64,000 nucleotides of DNA from Membranipora membranacea (GCA_914767715.1 OU612067.1:15381001-15445000); one strand, 5' to 3'. Counted from the stretch's first letter, positions 1-12,506 are shown. The notes: a model not told the origin generated them from the letters alone. Translations and numbers: made by a program.

Positions 1-64
1 GTTTTGGACGAAAAGCTATAAGAGAGGTACATTTTAACCGGGGTTCACTGTCATCTGTAATAGC

Positions 65-352
65 CACTGAATTAGATTCTTCTCTTAGAATGGAAATAGT
101 ATCATAGCGTTATACGGTTAGGACACGAAACACAGGGACCCATCTGACTGTTATCTGATTGGCTGTCCCTAGTAGCATGAATAATTAGCCTGAAAAATTG
201 TCTTGTTTACAAAATTGCCAACAGTAATTATACCCCATACAGTGTCGATGATTAGGGCACTTCTAGATTACTACTAGGGACTGGCTATTTTTGCAAGCCC
301 TTTGTTTTGCAAAAGAAAGCTAATGATGCTATTCCAGATATGGAATTCAATG
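65..352. mobile_element. hAT-like MITE, only in copy A
   Basis: A 288-bp insertion is flanked by the 8-bp direct repeat GTAATAGC (57-64 and 353-360). It has short inverted ends, CACTGAATT on the left and the complement of CATTGAATT on the right. Copy B has the uninterrupted site at about 36.12 kb. A relative lies at 3804-4089. An 8-bp target duplication fits the hAT superfamily, and no coding capacity is visible. Confidence 0.8.
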
Positions 353-625
353 GTAATAGCTATCAACTAACCACCAGACAATTGCTAGTTGAACAATACC
401 GCCATCCTTTTTAAGCACTTGTTCAGGTACAATGCATAAACAATGGCGCAGTATGGGCCCAAAATCATCTGTTGTGATGTATGGGTTGAGATTAGTTCCC
501 CCAATTTGTTATAATAAAAGGTTTTATAGCACTATTATCATCAAATTGCTGCACACGTTCCACGGAATAAAACCTGGGTTTGGAGAGAATGCGTAAACTC
601 AAAATAATAACTTTGTCTGTTGTAG

Positions 626-830
626 CAGCAGCAGCAGCAGCGATTGCGTCAGCGGCCAAATAAGCAGGAGCAGCACCATAGAATCGTTACCATCTGTTCC
701 ACAAGCCTGGATCAATGATATCACAATGGATATGAATAGGCTGTGTATAGAGGCTCAATGGGTACATAACAATGTCACATTCACCGAAGTTGTGTCATTT
801 ACACCCCCAAGTGATAGTGAAAGTGATTGA
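626..830 (+). CDS. Last exon of small single-pass membrane protein, copy A (partial)
   Basis: This is the counterpart of exon 3 of the gene at 34,686-36,597. An acceptor ending TGTTGTAG precedes a serine-coding AGC run. The frame then passes through a stretch containing EAQWVHNNVTFTEVV and ends at TGA 828-830. The exon starts with one base that completes a codon, as in copy B. Relative to copy B it has a longer AGC run and a Y-to-C change. Exons 1 and 2 would lie left of the window. AATAAA at 1244-1249 is a possible polyadenylation signal. The family was not recognised. Confidence 0.6.
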
Positions 831-3028
831 TTCTTTAGTCCTTTATCAAGATTCTATTTTAATATCAATCCCTCTCACCATCACAAAGTGGATTCAGTGG
901 CATAACTTCAGTGAAGCTAGTGCTGGAGCCTCTATGTACAGCCTATCCATGTCAATTTTGATATCATTGTTCCGGTCCAGGCTGATCAATATCCTTTCTA
1001 CCTAACTTCAAACTTTCCACAATCCTATTTTCCTAAGCAGGTATATTTCTGCCTGCCACCATTCAGTTATACATCTATGCTACATGTCTTAAGCACATTT
1101 TCCTTTTTTTTGACATCTTTTCTCCTGATGCACTAGCAGTCAATAGCACTGAGGTTTTTTCTCTCTAGTTCAACTCATTTCTCTCATTTCCTCCCATAAT
1201 GCACTGAAGATTTTTTCCACATTACTTTAAACTTATTATTGTAAATAAATTCTTTATAGGTTCCTTTCAAAAGACATTTGGATCTCTCATCTTATAGCAT
1301 CTGGCCGAATGTGGCCAGTTGCAGTCAACACTTTGGTGGTGGGATGAAAATCAGGGCGCATTGCCACATATCTAACCTTACAAATGAGGGTGATGTACTT
1401 GTTGGTCAAACTCTTACCTTGAGACAAACTGCATACCTCTGGTCACAAAGCAAACATTGAGAACAGGAGCTTCATGTCCCTCAAAGGTCTACAAAATATA
1501 ATTCAAAAGTTGAACTTTTTGGCATTCTATGTACGAGACATGTGTCCAACATCTACCCTCACAAGACGAAGTTCATAGGACATGTAGAAGTTGTCGCACT
1601 GTTTCACGATCATGGGTGGGTTTTTGTAGCCTGTCTTTTGACTGGTACACTGCAAAGTCTAACACTGACATTGCTAATGATGATTATATCTTGGTAAGAC
1701 CATCCATTTAGCATATTCTGACTAAAATATAGATCATGAATAAGACCACATACCTTGATACAGGAGAAGTCGTGCAGAGCGAATATTTTCAGTGTGCTGT
1801 CTCCTGATGCTGTGATCACACATTGGTCTACTGGTGAGAACTTAGCTTTCCAGATTCCTCTAGTGTGACCCTTCAGTACACCAACAAGTGACAGGCTACT
1901 GTACGCCATATCTGAATAGTAAATAACAATGTAACAGTTCTGTGATTGGAACATTCAGGGAGATTTGAGACATTGAGTTTGATGCAAAGCAATGTGATGC
2001 CATGGGTTTGGTTTCTGAATTAGTTCATTCAGTCTCAATCAGTCTATGATCTGAACCTGAATTTTCTGGTGCAGACTATTTATGAATATTCATAGCAACA
2101 TGAAAAGGGGGCTTCTGTATACCGATATTTAGCTGATATATAATTCATAAACCGAATACCTTAGCAGTTTTATCTCTTGAAGCGGTCACGGCCAGTTTAT
2201 CGTTAGGTGAGACATCTACAGAGTTAATATCTCTGTCATGAGCGACTTGAGTTTGCTGACACAGTATCTGCTCTGGTGAGTCTGTCAGGTCAGAGGTCAC
2301 ACCTCTCCATAACTTCATTGTGTTATCTATACTTCCGGTCAGCATGTAACCACAACCCAGCCTACAAGGGGACACAAATATTGCATAAAATAATCAACCC
2401 AACTTCTTTGTTCAACATAATAATTTCAAAAGTTATAGGCCAAAGTTTTGATTCCGGAAGAATATTAATGTAAAGTAGCATATGCAATAAAATTGCAACA
2501 AGCACTGACAGTTTAGGTATGTACGTAAACCATGTCTACAAATTGACTTACTTTGGTAGACACACAGCACTGACAGATTGGGCGTGTCCGTATGCTGTGT
2601 ATACTTTGTGCATATCATGTATACCTGCATCACCTACACTCCACAGTATTGCTGTGTTACCCTTCGATCCACTTAACAATAGACAACCATCAGCACTTAC
2701 TGTCAAGCTCATAACTAGATCTGTATGTCCATGTAAGGAGTCACTGTTAAAAGACACGCAATAGAGAAAAAAAAGGATAAGAATAGGCAATGGTTAGTAA
2801 ACTTAAGTCAACTGGCATACAAAGTTAATGAGATACTGGACTTAACTTCTGTTGGCATGTTGTATAGGCTACAGAAGTTGTTGAAAAGCATAATACCAAC
2901 AGCCACATGGATACGCCAATGTGCTTATAGGAAGAACCTTTTCGACTATATAATTGGCCCCATTTATTAGCTATTTGAGCTATAAACCTGATGTGCCAAG
3001 ATCATCATGGTCATCCATTTCTCATATA

Positions 3029-3203
3029 CAGTATAAGCTGGTTGTTTCAAATTTTTTAATTTAAAACTGCTGTCAATTCAGACAAGGAAAATTGGCCCCT
3101 TCAGCCGGATCTCAATGCATTCTAATATCACTTAATTCTGACTCTGCTTAATTAGAACAAATTTTTGTGGTCACCGGAGATTTGAATTAAGTGAACTGCA
3201 CTG
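3029..3203 (-). mobile_element. pogo/Tc1-type MITE in a TBL3 intron, copy A
   Basis: A 175-bp segment starts CAGTATAAG and ends CTGCACTG between TA dinucleotides, as expected for a TA target duplication. Its right half is the reverse complement of the element at 23,364-23,534. The copy B equivalent is 38,889-39,054. It is non-coding. Confidence 0.65.
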
Positions 3204-3803
3204 TAGCTTATAAGAAACTTGGTACACATAAGCTCAGCTTCCAAGATCCTAAACAGATTGACAAAACGATCTAGTGGAGGGGCTAACCTGTCAAAATTAG
3301 CTAAGCTGTAAACTTTCACTGATATACTGTTAGTGGCTAGAGCCATAAACTCCTCATTAGTTCCAAATAACTGGATGTCTAAAATCTCTTCATTATTACC
3401 GATAAGCTGCAATAGAAAAAAGTTCTGACTGTAACTTTGGCAAGTAAGGCATAAAGCTGACAACTTTGGCCCAAAACAAAGGAGGTTTACAAATGGCAAC
3501 ACTTCTATTGAGTATCACTCTGGGTGCTAAAATCTTTTCGAGACAACTGAGAGGTATGCTGTACCTGTTTCGATAGTTTGAGAACCTGTGTTGAAAAGAA
3601 GTGGATATTTTTCTCCTGATTAGCAGCACGGATTTGATTGAGTGAAGGTACAGCAAATGCCTGAGTCAGCGAGTGAAGATCTTTCTCGGAATCTGCATCC
3701 TTATTTTCTGTGATGGATTGTGGTACTTTTTGCTCACAAACGCATTGTCTGGTTGTGCAATTCCATACTCTCAATACACCTGCATATAGTGATAATTAAT
3801 AGA

Positions 3804-4089
3804 CACTGAACTAAATTCATCTCCTAGAATGGAAATAGTATCATACCATCATTCAGTTAGGACACTCAACACAGGGACTCATCTGCAATGAATTTGATTG
3901 TCTGTACCTACTAGCATAAAAATATAGCCTGGGAAATAGAGTTGTTTACACAACTGCAAACAGTAATAAAATATCTTCAAAGTCGGTGATTTGGGCTTTC
4001 CTAGAATGCTATTAGGGACTGGCTTTTTTGTGGGCCCATCGTTTGGCAAAAGAAAGCTAATGATGCTGTTCCAGATATGGAACTCAATG
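3804..4089. mobile_element. hAT-like MITE in a TBL3 intron, copy A
   Basis: Same family as 65-352. It begins CACTGAACT, ends ACTCAATG and has imperfect 8-bp flanks TTAATAGA/TTAATGTG. The insertion is shared with copy B, where it is split by another element, so it predates the duplication or allele split. Confidence 0.7.
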
Positions 4090-7000
4090 TTAATGTGAAT
4101 CATGCTGAGTGAACAACTCCGAAATGTTCTGTCTATTCTTTCCAAGCAGGTACAATGTCTCAAACCCCATGGTCCAAGAATCAAATGATGTTGTAAGAAA
4201 AATAATGAAAGTTGTCTTCTCCAACCCTTACAGGAGGGACAACTATAATTTACTTCTATATGTTCTAATTCATTTTAACTCGGCTGTTATTACCAAAGGC
4301 TACATGGATTGATGAGGCTTTAACAACTGTAAGCTGCAGCTGAATGTTCTTGGAGTTTACCATTAGCTCAGTTACCAGTTTCGGACAGCTTGGAGGAATT
4401 TTCAAAATTTGTCGGATAGAGTTTTTCAATATTTCTTACTACTTTGGATCCTGTACAAAATGTATTTATTATTTTTGATAAGATATCTTAGAGACATTTT
4501 TGGAAGTGAGCACATCTTCATACCTTGGCTACCCGCTGTGACAACATGGAGATCATCAGGTTTGGTTACTCCCAAATCTGAGTTTTCACCTCGTTCCAAA
4601 CCAACTATTGATTCAACAGCCTGTAAAACAACAACGGAAACCTGTGTCAACTTAAATTCAAACATCATACAAAGCATGAACAGGGCACATGGGTATCTGT
4701 TGTCAGGCAGCAGCCCCTTAGTTGGGGGATCCACAGTAAATCAGGATGGTGTCATTTTCTGGGGAACATGATGTTAACATTTCAGGTATCACAAAAAAGC
4801 TGTTCCAATAACCAGTGTTTAATTGACAACATCTTGACGACAATTTCTCGTCGTAATACTGGTGAAAAACACACAACAATGTAAAACTTTTGACCAAATG
4901 TAGAGCAATCTTTCCGATTGCCGCTTTGTAAAAAATCATCTGATCAAACTCACCTCAATCACAGGTATGGTTGATGTCCTCTCTTTAGTATCCATATCCC
5001 AAACCATTAGCACATTATCACGTTCTGAGCTTATGAAATAAAAATAGAAACATGGACTCAGAAGAGATTAAGTAAAGCTTGAAGAGGCCATATCGCTAAT
5101 AAAAAAATGTTGCCTCGTATTTTATATTTGTTGATCGATCTCAAAGAAGTGGCCCAGATACTAATTGAAAAGCATTGTGACACCAACGGTTGAGAAGAAA
5201 ATTGCTCCATTACATGCTGGTAACTCACAAATACATTAACAGCCATTCACATTATGACCTTCACTAAACGGAATTGATTCCCACTCAAGGATATTATACT
5301 GCCTGACTAATATATTGGTATTTGAGAACTATAGGTTAGCTAACATTTATTACTCAATCCAGCTTGCAAAGAATTGTTGCAAGCCAACATTTAGTCACTC
5401 TGAACCAGCTCAACTAAACCCTAGCTAAGATTCACACATCAAAGATATTACAATACTTGATTAGAATGTTTGTATTGATAGGATCGATGACAAAGTCAGT
5501 AGGCGGAGAGTAGATTATTTATCACTTCGCTCGTCCGAAGGTTCCATACTTTGATAACCAAATCCATAGCAGCTGATATCAACCATAACTCCTCTGGATG
5601 GAATTTGACAGACCTGTAACAGTCCCATAGAAATTTAGAAAAATTTTAAGCAATAATTCAAATGCCTGTAACACCCGAGTCTATAAATGCAAACCTAAGC
5701 TTAATACAAGTTTCTTTAACAATGGAAAGACCTAACAATTTACTTACGTGATGACTCCTTTGCGGCCTTTAAGATTGTGAGTCCAGTATTCTCTGTCCAC
5801 ATCCCACACTTTTATGGACATGTCACTGGCTCCCGTAGCCAGCAGTCTTGATGTGGCGTCCACCGTCATCTCAAGTATCGGTCCTGTGTGTATGCTCTGT
5901 AATATGATGAGGCAGTATTCAAGTTCTGTTTCAACTATTGAAAGTTAAATGTCTGATTAACTATTAGTTATTTAGTTAAAATGTAAACAATGTAACAAAG
6001 TAACAATGTCCGGGTTTACTAGTTGTTAGTTCTCTCAAATTAAGAAAAAGGAGGTGATAGGATTTGTGGTTCAGCTGCTTTAATCATACCTAATACTTCA
6101 AGTTTGTTTAGTGAGTGGATCTTATCTTCCATGAACCGATAAGAAATGAGGTCTTCCAGTCCCACAGTTGGAGTAGTCAACTGTCTGATGATATTATGAG
6201 AAGCTCAACATCTGGCGTCACTAAGTCTAGCATCTGTCTTCAAAGCTCAACACAGGTATGTAATATTCAGAAAATCACTCAGTGGTGGAGTCGGTAAAAT
6301 CGTTGCACCTGCACCGGTTGCGCATTATTTTGCGTACTCCATACTACAGACACTTATCACTCTCTTTCATTCTGAATACAAATGAATAAATATGGCTGGT
6401 TGCCAACAATGATTGATGCCAAAATAGATGACTCTCAACAGTATGAATAGGTGAGTTCATACATCAGGCTGGTATGAGCAAACAAAAATTTCAAACCTTC
6501 CTCAAGCAGATGTGGTAGCAGATATTATTAGATCTAGATTGTTAATTTCATTATGATTATCAACTTATTAAGTTAACAATAAAAATAATAATGATAATGG
6601 TTATGGATTGTTAGACAACTTATAAGGTTGAGGTAAAAACTCCGCGATGAGTTCTCATCCATATGGTAAAATTTGAAAATGCATGGTATGGTTCAAGACT
6701 CACCTTTTGATAGAGGTGTAGATTGTATTCGAGTAGTATGAGTAGTCAGTGGGAGTAGGCTCTGGTGTGTTATCAAGATGAATGTTGGGCTGGTTGGTTG
6801 GTTGATTGATTGGTATAGGCTATGTCAGGATGTCCAGCGGTAAGGGTGAGGAAGTCTTAGCTTGTTTCTTTTTAGGTATGATGTCACTGTGTTGAAATAA
6901 TAGTGACAAGTTTGTGAATAGAGCGTGAATAATATTTTATTTTCTTTAACTAACATTCCCGCTCTTATCGTAATATGGACTTATGGTAAAGTTGCCTGCT

Positions 7001-7144
7001 CATTGATTTTAGAAGGACAACTCCAAGATTGTTGTTTTATTCTTTTTAAAGACAATTTCACCAACCCTTGTAATAGTTTATTGGTGTTGAAAGGATTGAC
7101 ACAGACGTCAAAGAATATATTAACCAATCAACGTCAAAGAAATT

Positions 7145-7460
7145 TCAGTTGTTGACAGGGTGATACAAAGATGTCATAACATGCCTGGTATCAAGTCCAT
7201 ACTCTATGCATAAGAGCTTTCTGAGGCTCCACAGCTGTTGTTTGTTCATATGTAGAATGAAGAGGAGCAGTGGGCCACCACCATTCCTGCCCAGGACAAG
7301 GAGGTGTGTCATTACTCTCTCCCTTGTATCTTTAATTTCTGAAACTTGTCGTTGCATGCCTGTAAAGCTCGCTTGTCATTGGCTTCGAAACTATTAAATA
7401 TTAATTATTATACAAACCAATGTTTTTTCTTGGGGGAACCAGTTTCTCCACTTTCATTCT
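7145..7460 (-). CDS. Candidate terminal exons of an unrecognised gene, copy A
   Basis: An exon-like block near 7460-7420 is followed by GTTTGT and then an open frame that begins MQRQVSEIKDTRERVMTH and ends with TGA at 7145-7147. Joining the blocks keeps one frame (phase 1). The 70-residue frame is preserved in copy B (43,374-43,586) with a single amino-acid change, more conservation than chance would predict. An alternative minus-strand frame across the same bases, ending FQKLKIQGRE, is also open, so the true frame is uncertain. No family recognised. Confidence 0.3.
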
Positions 7461-7961
7461 GAAACACAGAGGCAGAACAATATTGAGTCATGTTGATGAG
7501 TAGTAATGAACTCTCCCTATATTATGGGTTTACAAGACAAGACAAAAAAGGTTGAGATCCCTTCACTTTTTGTCATCATAATTTCTTTCTGCGTTGTCTA
7601 ATAAAAAAAATTTATCATTGATGGTGTGGTAATGAGATAACTCCTTGATGGACAAGAGTAAAGTTGAAGGATTAGTGGGTATACCTATTAGTAGCTTGGG
7701 TTGTGGGTGGCAAGCTCTGGCCAAATGATAAATGAGTAGCACAGCAAACTTGATTGAGAGGAAAACTTTATGAATATGTCGTGAGAATAGTTTCTACCTC
7801 TCATATATATCTTTTCTTACCTCAATGATTAACAAGATAACTAGGGGTTATTTTGAAATCTTGAATGTCAAAAGGTGATACTTGTTATAATTTGTGTCTC
7901 AAACTCTGTGGCATAACTAAAAGTAGAGTCAAAGAGTAAAACCATGAAAAAAGTTTGTTCT

Positions 7962-8048
7962 CTCTGTGGTGGCGGAGGGATATTGCAAAATTCTAGTATC
8001 AAGGCGCCTCAATACCCGTCTTTTGCAATTCTCTCCGCCACCACAGAG
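7962..8048. repeat. 87-bp near-perfect hairpin, copy A
   Basis: Arms CTCTGTGGTGGCGGAG and CTCCGCCACCACAGAG face each other, with further pairing of TTGCAAAA/TTTTGCAA and a central AGGCGCCT palindrome. The whole segment can fold into one long stem. Copy B keeps most of it at about 44.19-44.27 kb with a slightly shortened left arm. A short palindromic MITE or a structured-RNA precursor are both possible. Confidence 0.7.
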
Positions 8049-9571
8049 GGATCAAATTTGTTCTAGTAAAACTCTTGCTCTTAAAGCTGTTCTTATTGAT
8101 AAGCATGGTTTATCAAATATGTGAGGATATTTATGTATATATATATATATATCATTATTCATAAATATTATACATTTCTTATACAAACTTACATCAATGA
8201 TGACATCATGCTAGACTGCCTAGATGGCGTGAGGGGCGTGCCACAGATTTTTGATCTTGGATTTGACAGTGGGACATTCATTCAGTTTACCATCCCACGG
8301 GTGGGGAATTTGTGCGCACAACGGGTACAACAACCCATCCAGTATTTGACATTGGTTAGTTCTTCAGTAACTTCTTATTGAAATCCCTTATTGTAAGGTG
8401 GAGAAAACTGATGTAATAACAGCTGAAATTAGTAGGCCTAGCCATTGAGCTTGGCTGATTTCTGCCGTGATCGTATTTGGGTTGCTGATTCAGTTTGGCC
8501 CATGATTACATCAAGGAGTTTTCACTCCTTCATTACATCATAAGACGCACTAAAGGCAGGATGGGATTTGGGATATTCAAAGTGAGCTTAACCATTAATT
8601 TTTGAAGTTTCTCCTTGGCATCTGTAACTCTTTTCCTTCCTTTTAGGCCACATTTCATTCGAACTGCTTCTGGACTATCTCGAGCATCTTGATATCCTTA
8701 ATTGTTTAAGGATCACATGGAAAGGAAGCATATTCTGGACTGGATGGTGCACACATAGATATTTGTATGGTACCATACTGGCTCTCTCTGGGCCCAGCAC
8801 GATTTGCTTACCAGATCATACTATTTGTTTTCGTGGATGACCTTTGCATTTGAGTACCTTTGAACACATTGAACAATCAGGAAGGAGTGCCTCATTTTCG
8901 TAACAGTGTGTGAAGGTTTCTGACAACAGGCAAGGGTCACAGCATCTGCTGATTTTCAAGTCTTACTGAAGAACAAATCCTAAGAAGTAGGCCTACTGCA
9001 GTAATCTGTTCGGTTTAGTACCTCATTTCCCATGGTATAGTCAGGGATTGTTTTTTTGGAATGGAAGGCAATTATTCTACACTTTTTGGCATTGTGATTC
9101 AATCAATCACTCAATCAATTCAATCAATGATTGATTGAAACTTTCATGCCCCAGCCCCCACCCAGTCCACCCACCCATGTTTTGCACAAGTGTTGAGCGA
9201 CTACAGAGTTTACTTTACTCACTTACTTAGTTTGCTTCACACTACAGAGCTTGGCTGATGCTGGCTGATGAAGCTGAGCACATCAAACTGCCAATCACAT
9301 TCACACATGAAATAAATCCATAAATGTTATGCCAACAAAATATGCCTCTCCTTTTTTCTTCTGCTACCAATCTTGATAAAATGCAGCTGAGTGGTAAAAT
9401 GTTGCCTAGGCTGGGTGCTAGAATTTGTACTGAATTGTACATAATTGTACTGATGAATCCCTGCTATGTCAAGGCCAGTTCCATTTGCTTCAATTGGTCA
9501 GTTTCTACATGGGTTATTAATTACCACAACAATCAAATAGGTCAGTTTGGGAATTGTGTTCCAATATATGT
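8049..9571. other. Stretch without a supported gene, copy A
   Basis: This holds a TA-dinucleotide run near 8135-8150. An 86-codon plus-strand frame at 8121-8381 is preserved in copy B with several substitutions but lacks clear splice signals or a family. ATCA/TTGA-rich repeats lie near 9110. Nothing here is firmly coding. Confidence 0.4.
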
Positions 9572-11589
9572 CGGGTTCACTAAAATGCGGAAATCCGTGA
9601 TCACGCAAATTCACGTGCGTGTTGCGGGAATTAGTGCGTATTTCCGCATTTTAGTCAATCCTGTGTGGGATTGACTAAAATGCGGAAATCACCTTGTGAC
9701 CTACTTGTGACCTTGAAACGCATTTTTCCGCATTTTAGTCAAAATTGACTAAAATGCGGAAATTTCATATTTAGCTTTTTTTACCACTGAATGTGGCCTA
9801 TAAGTATAAAATTGATATGTGTTCTATGAAAACATCTCATAGGCCATGTGTATGGGCAATCTGGGTTAGAAATTATGTGTTATAGTACAGCTGTAGCACT
9901 ATTTATGTAAAGCGGAATTCACAGTGAAATATGTACATGAGTATTCAGGGGAAGATAACTCTAATATGATGATTTGACAAACAAAATTCCCATGATAGTT
10001 ACTATTTCTGAAATGCAGATTTTGATAGAGGCAAGTTTTATTGAGCAGAAATGCTTTTATGGACATATTATACATTGAGAGTGAAGCTATAGGACACTAG
10101 TATACATTGAGAGTGAAGCTAGATAATATATGCAATTAGCAACCCGGGTGTTTACACATCGATAGTTAACCTGATATCTTACAAGTGGTGACGTTAGGTG
10201 ATTATCATTGTAGTAGCAAAAAAGTCATCGGAGAACATAGGAAGACATCTGTGAAAACATGTAGATCAGTCTATTGGTGATCAAGTCCTTCGTAGCGGAA
10301 CCGTATACAATAGAGCATAGCCACCCACTTTGACACCAAAGATCATTTTTCGGGAAAGGCAGGGTGGTCCTTGTCACAACAATTCATAGGAGTGTTTTTG
10401 GTTTTTCTTTCTGCTCTATTGAAGTGCAAATGAACTAATTATAACTTATAATATCTAAGCACATAGTCAAGATTACGTGATGAGACTGAGTAATTATAAT
10501 ATTTATTTTCATAAGCCACACAATAATCATATTGATCAGCCTGTATAAAAGCACAAGTGAGTCCAACAATGTAGTTGGTAGATATTTATAAAACAATTCA
10601 TTGTTTCAGGTATTGATAGTGTAGACGCATAATATCAGCCAATGTTTTACTAAAACCAGGGGTAGTTTATAAGCATACATACATCTGTAACTTTGTATTT
10701 AGCAAGATTAAACCTTGATTCACTGTGGTGTTTATGAAATAAAACTGACCTACATTAGATGAGTTGAATTTTGGCAGGAGGAAAAGTTTGACATTTCACA
10801 ATCTGAACTTTATCGATAGACTACATTTCCTTTGAAAAGCTCTCTATCGTTTCTACGAAGGTACCAGCTTTGATGGCTGTGTCTTTCGGCTCAAAGACAC
10901 AATTTATGTTGATTGGAGAGTCTGTTGTGACCTTCTGAACAAGATGGACTAGAATCTATCGATCATGAGGCAGCTTCAGTCCATAGCAAGAGTTATTCTC
11001 AGCAATCACAGAACTCCGTAGATGCATCCCTAGAAGAATATATAAAAATGCCAACTGTCAGCTGAGCAGTCTGGGGGCAACTTATCACCGGTTGTCCCCT
11101 CATTGAACATACATGTCAAAGAGAGAACAACTCTATGATTTGTCTCAATTTGAAGTGAAAAAAGCAGGGAACAGGGAGGGTATCCCACCCGTCCTCCCTG
11201 CCGAAAAAGAGACTCCATGATGAGACAGAAACAAACAGACCGCAGCTTCTTCCCTAATGATATTGAAAATGCTTTGACCACCCCCTAGCTAAAAGCTGAT
11301 GGTTGATCATTGTGCGGGTCTCTAATGGTCTAATGTTTCAGAATTTATTTCATATCTTTTACCTACAACTAGGGCATATGCCTCCAATCGGACAAATCAT
11401 CCTGTCACAGTATCATATGACATAAGGTTTTGCTTTAGATACACACAGACCATCCTTGGTATTAAATCTAACTGCTAACTGCTAACTGACCAGCAGTAGT
11501 ATGACAAAAATTTGAAAGTGGGATTCTGAAGTATTGAACAATGATGTGGTTTGATTCAACATATGTCTCAATATATATATATCACTGAC

Positions 11590-11690
11590 CTTATTGTACA
11601 CAGTTCTTCACCATTATAAATAAACATGCTGCATAACATCAGTATACTAAATACTGCAAGCGTGACCAAGGAGTCTGGAAATCATCTGAA
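11590..11690 (-). pseudogene. Signal-like exon remnant inside TIR element, copy A
   Basis: On the minus strand a pyrimidine tract and CAG precede a block starting MISRLL and ending before GTCAGT. In copy B (about 47,840-47,937) the frame is open through AQVCSISILMLCRMF, hydrophobic like a signal or membrane segment. In copy A one extra T breaks the frame. It resembles the last Ig-gene exon at 12,507-12,560, and surrounding bases near 11.8-11.95 kb also resemble 12.58-12.65 kb, suggesting an internal duplication in the element. Confidence 0.35.
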
Positions 11691-11713
11691 AAAAAAAGAA
11701 ATATAAAATTTGT

Positions 11714-11810
11714 GGGGACTGTGAGATGGTGCGATCGGTCAGCGCGCTTGCTATTCACTGCCAGGTGATTGGTGCCGCAGGATTTGTGAGTTCAAATCCC
11801 GTTGGGGGAG
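11714..11810 (+). repeat. tRNA-derived SINE-like head, copy A
   Basis: GGTCAGCGCGCTTG resembles an A box and GAGTTCAAATCCC resembles a B box about 50 bp later, the spacing of a pol III promoter in a tRNA. The flanks do not form an acceptor stem, so this is a tRNA-derived repeat and not a tRNA gene. The counterpart in copy B is at about 47,964-48,052. Confidence 0.55.
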
Positions 11811-12506
11811 CTTTCAAGGTTGATTGTTCCAGCCCCCAGCACCCTCGGGTGTATACCTCTTCTATAATATGGGGAACCATTGTTACTGCCTGTTAAACAC
11901 ATTAATAGTTTGTTTACTCAAACCCTAGAATGTAAGGAAGGGTAATTTTGTGGCAGCAGGGAGGGTACATGTGATAGTCCGTTACGTTACTCAAAACAAA
12001 TTTTCAGGCCATGCAATGAGTACTACTGAAGCTGGATTTTTAGTCACATTGAAGAGCATTTCTAGCACCTTACTTCTTAGGGGTGTATATCCTCTCTACC
12101 CAAGAGCACAAAAAAACCGTGTTTGAAGAGGATAGCTTCTTTTGAACTACCCAAGAGGAGTTTTAATAAAATGGCTTTGTGGAAATTGGGGTGTGCTAAC
12201 ATAAAGTCACCTCCTAACTAGCATTTTTATTTACTTCTCTTGGGTTATTTATGAAGGATGTACACAAATCAATTTTCAAAACTTAGGCGTTGCGCGAAGT
12301 GACATTATGAGATCGTACTGTTTTTTTAGCTTGTCTTCAAAAGCTAATATTTATATGGGTTATAAGGTAGTTTGAGTTTGAAGTACTGAACGATGGTTGG
12401 ATTTCACACATGCGGCCACGGGATAAGTTAAGTTTCACATTATACTTCTTTCTGACGGGTATTTCTTACCTGAATGTTATTCATCGCCATAACACATAAA
12501 CATGCA

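Larger units (their letters stand above)
1418..6704 (-). pseudogene. TBL3: TBL3/UTP13-like WD40 gene, copy A, disrupted, 3' end outside window
   Basis: Exons on the minus strand translate to WD40 repeats collinear with TBL3/UTP13, the WD40 subunit of the U3 snoRNP (UTP-B) in the nucleolar small-subunit processome. Exons in transcript order: about 6704 upward; 6233-6126; 5896-5748; 5613-5457; 5029-4954; 4620-4524; 3779-3565; 3406-3288; 2743-2552; 2361-2160; 1911-1754; 1488-1418. Diagnostic blocks include HDRDINSVDVSPNDKL, TRGIWKAKFSPVDQ and TFEGHEAPVLNVCF. Intron phases agree from exon to exon. Lesions: an 11-bp deletion in exon 5613-5457, a 1-bp deletion in exon 1911-1754, a 5-bp difference in the most 5' candidate exon, an in-frame TGA at 6177-6179, and AT instead of GT at the donor after 6126. 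The last two are shared with copy B. C-terminal exons would lie left of base 1. Confidence 0.85.

Noticed and set aside
621-650. AGC/CAG run as a disease-type polyglutamine repeat
   Set aside because: In the spliced frame it encodes serine, only six units, and differs by one or two units between copies.
2433-2764. Overlapping plus-strand frames across TBL3 exons
   Set aside because: Shadows of minus-strand exons with clear WD40 homology.
8121-8381. 86-codon plus-strand frame conserved in both copies
   Set aside because: Several replacement changes between copies, a start within a TA repeat and no recognisable family or splice sites.
11714-11810. Functional tRNA gene
   Set aside because: A and B box-like motifs exist but the ends do not pair as an acceptor stem; a SINE-type head fits better.
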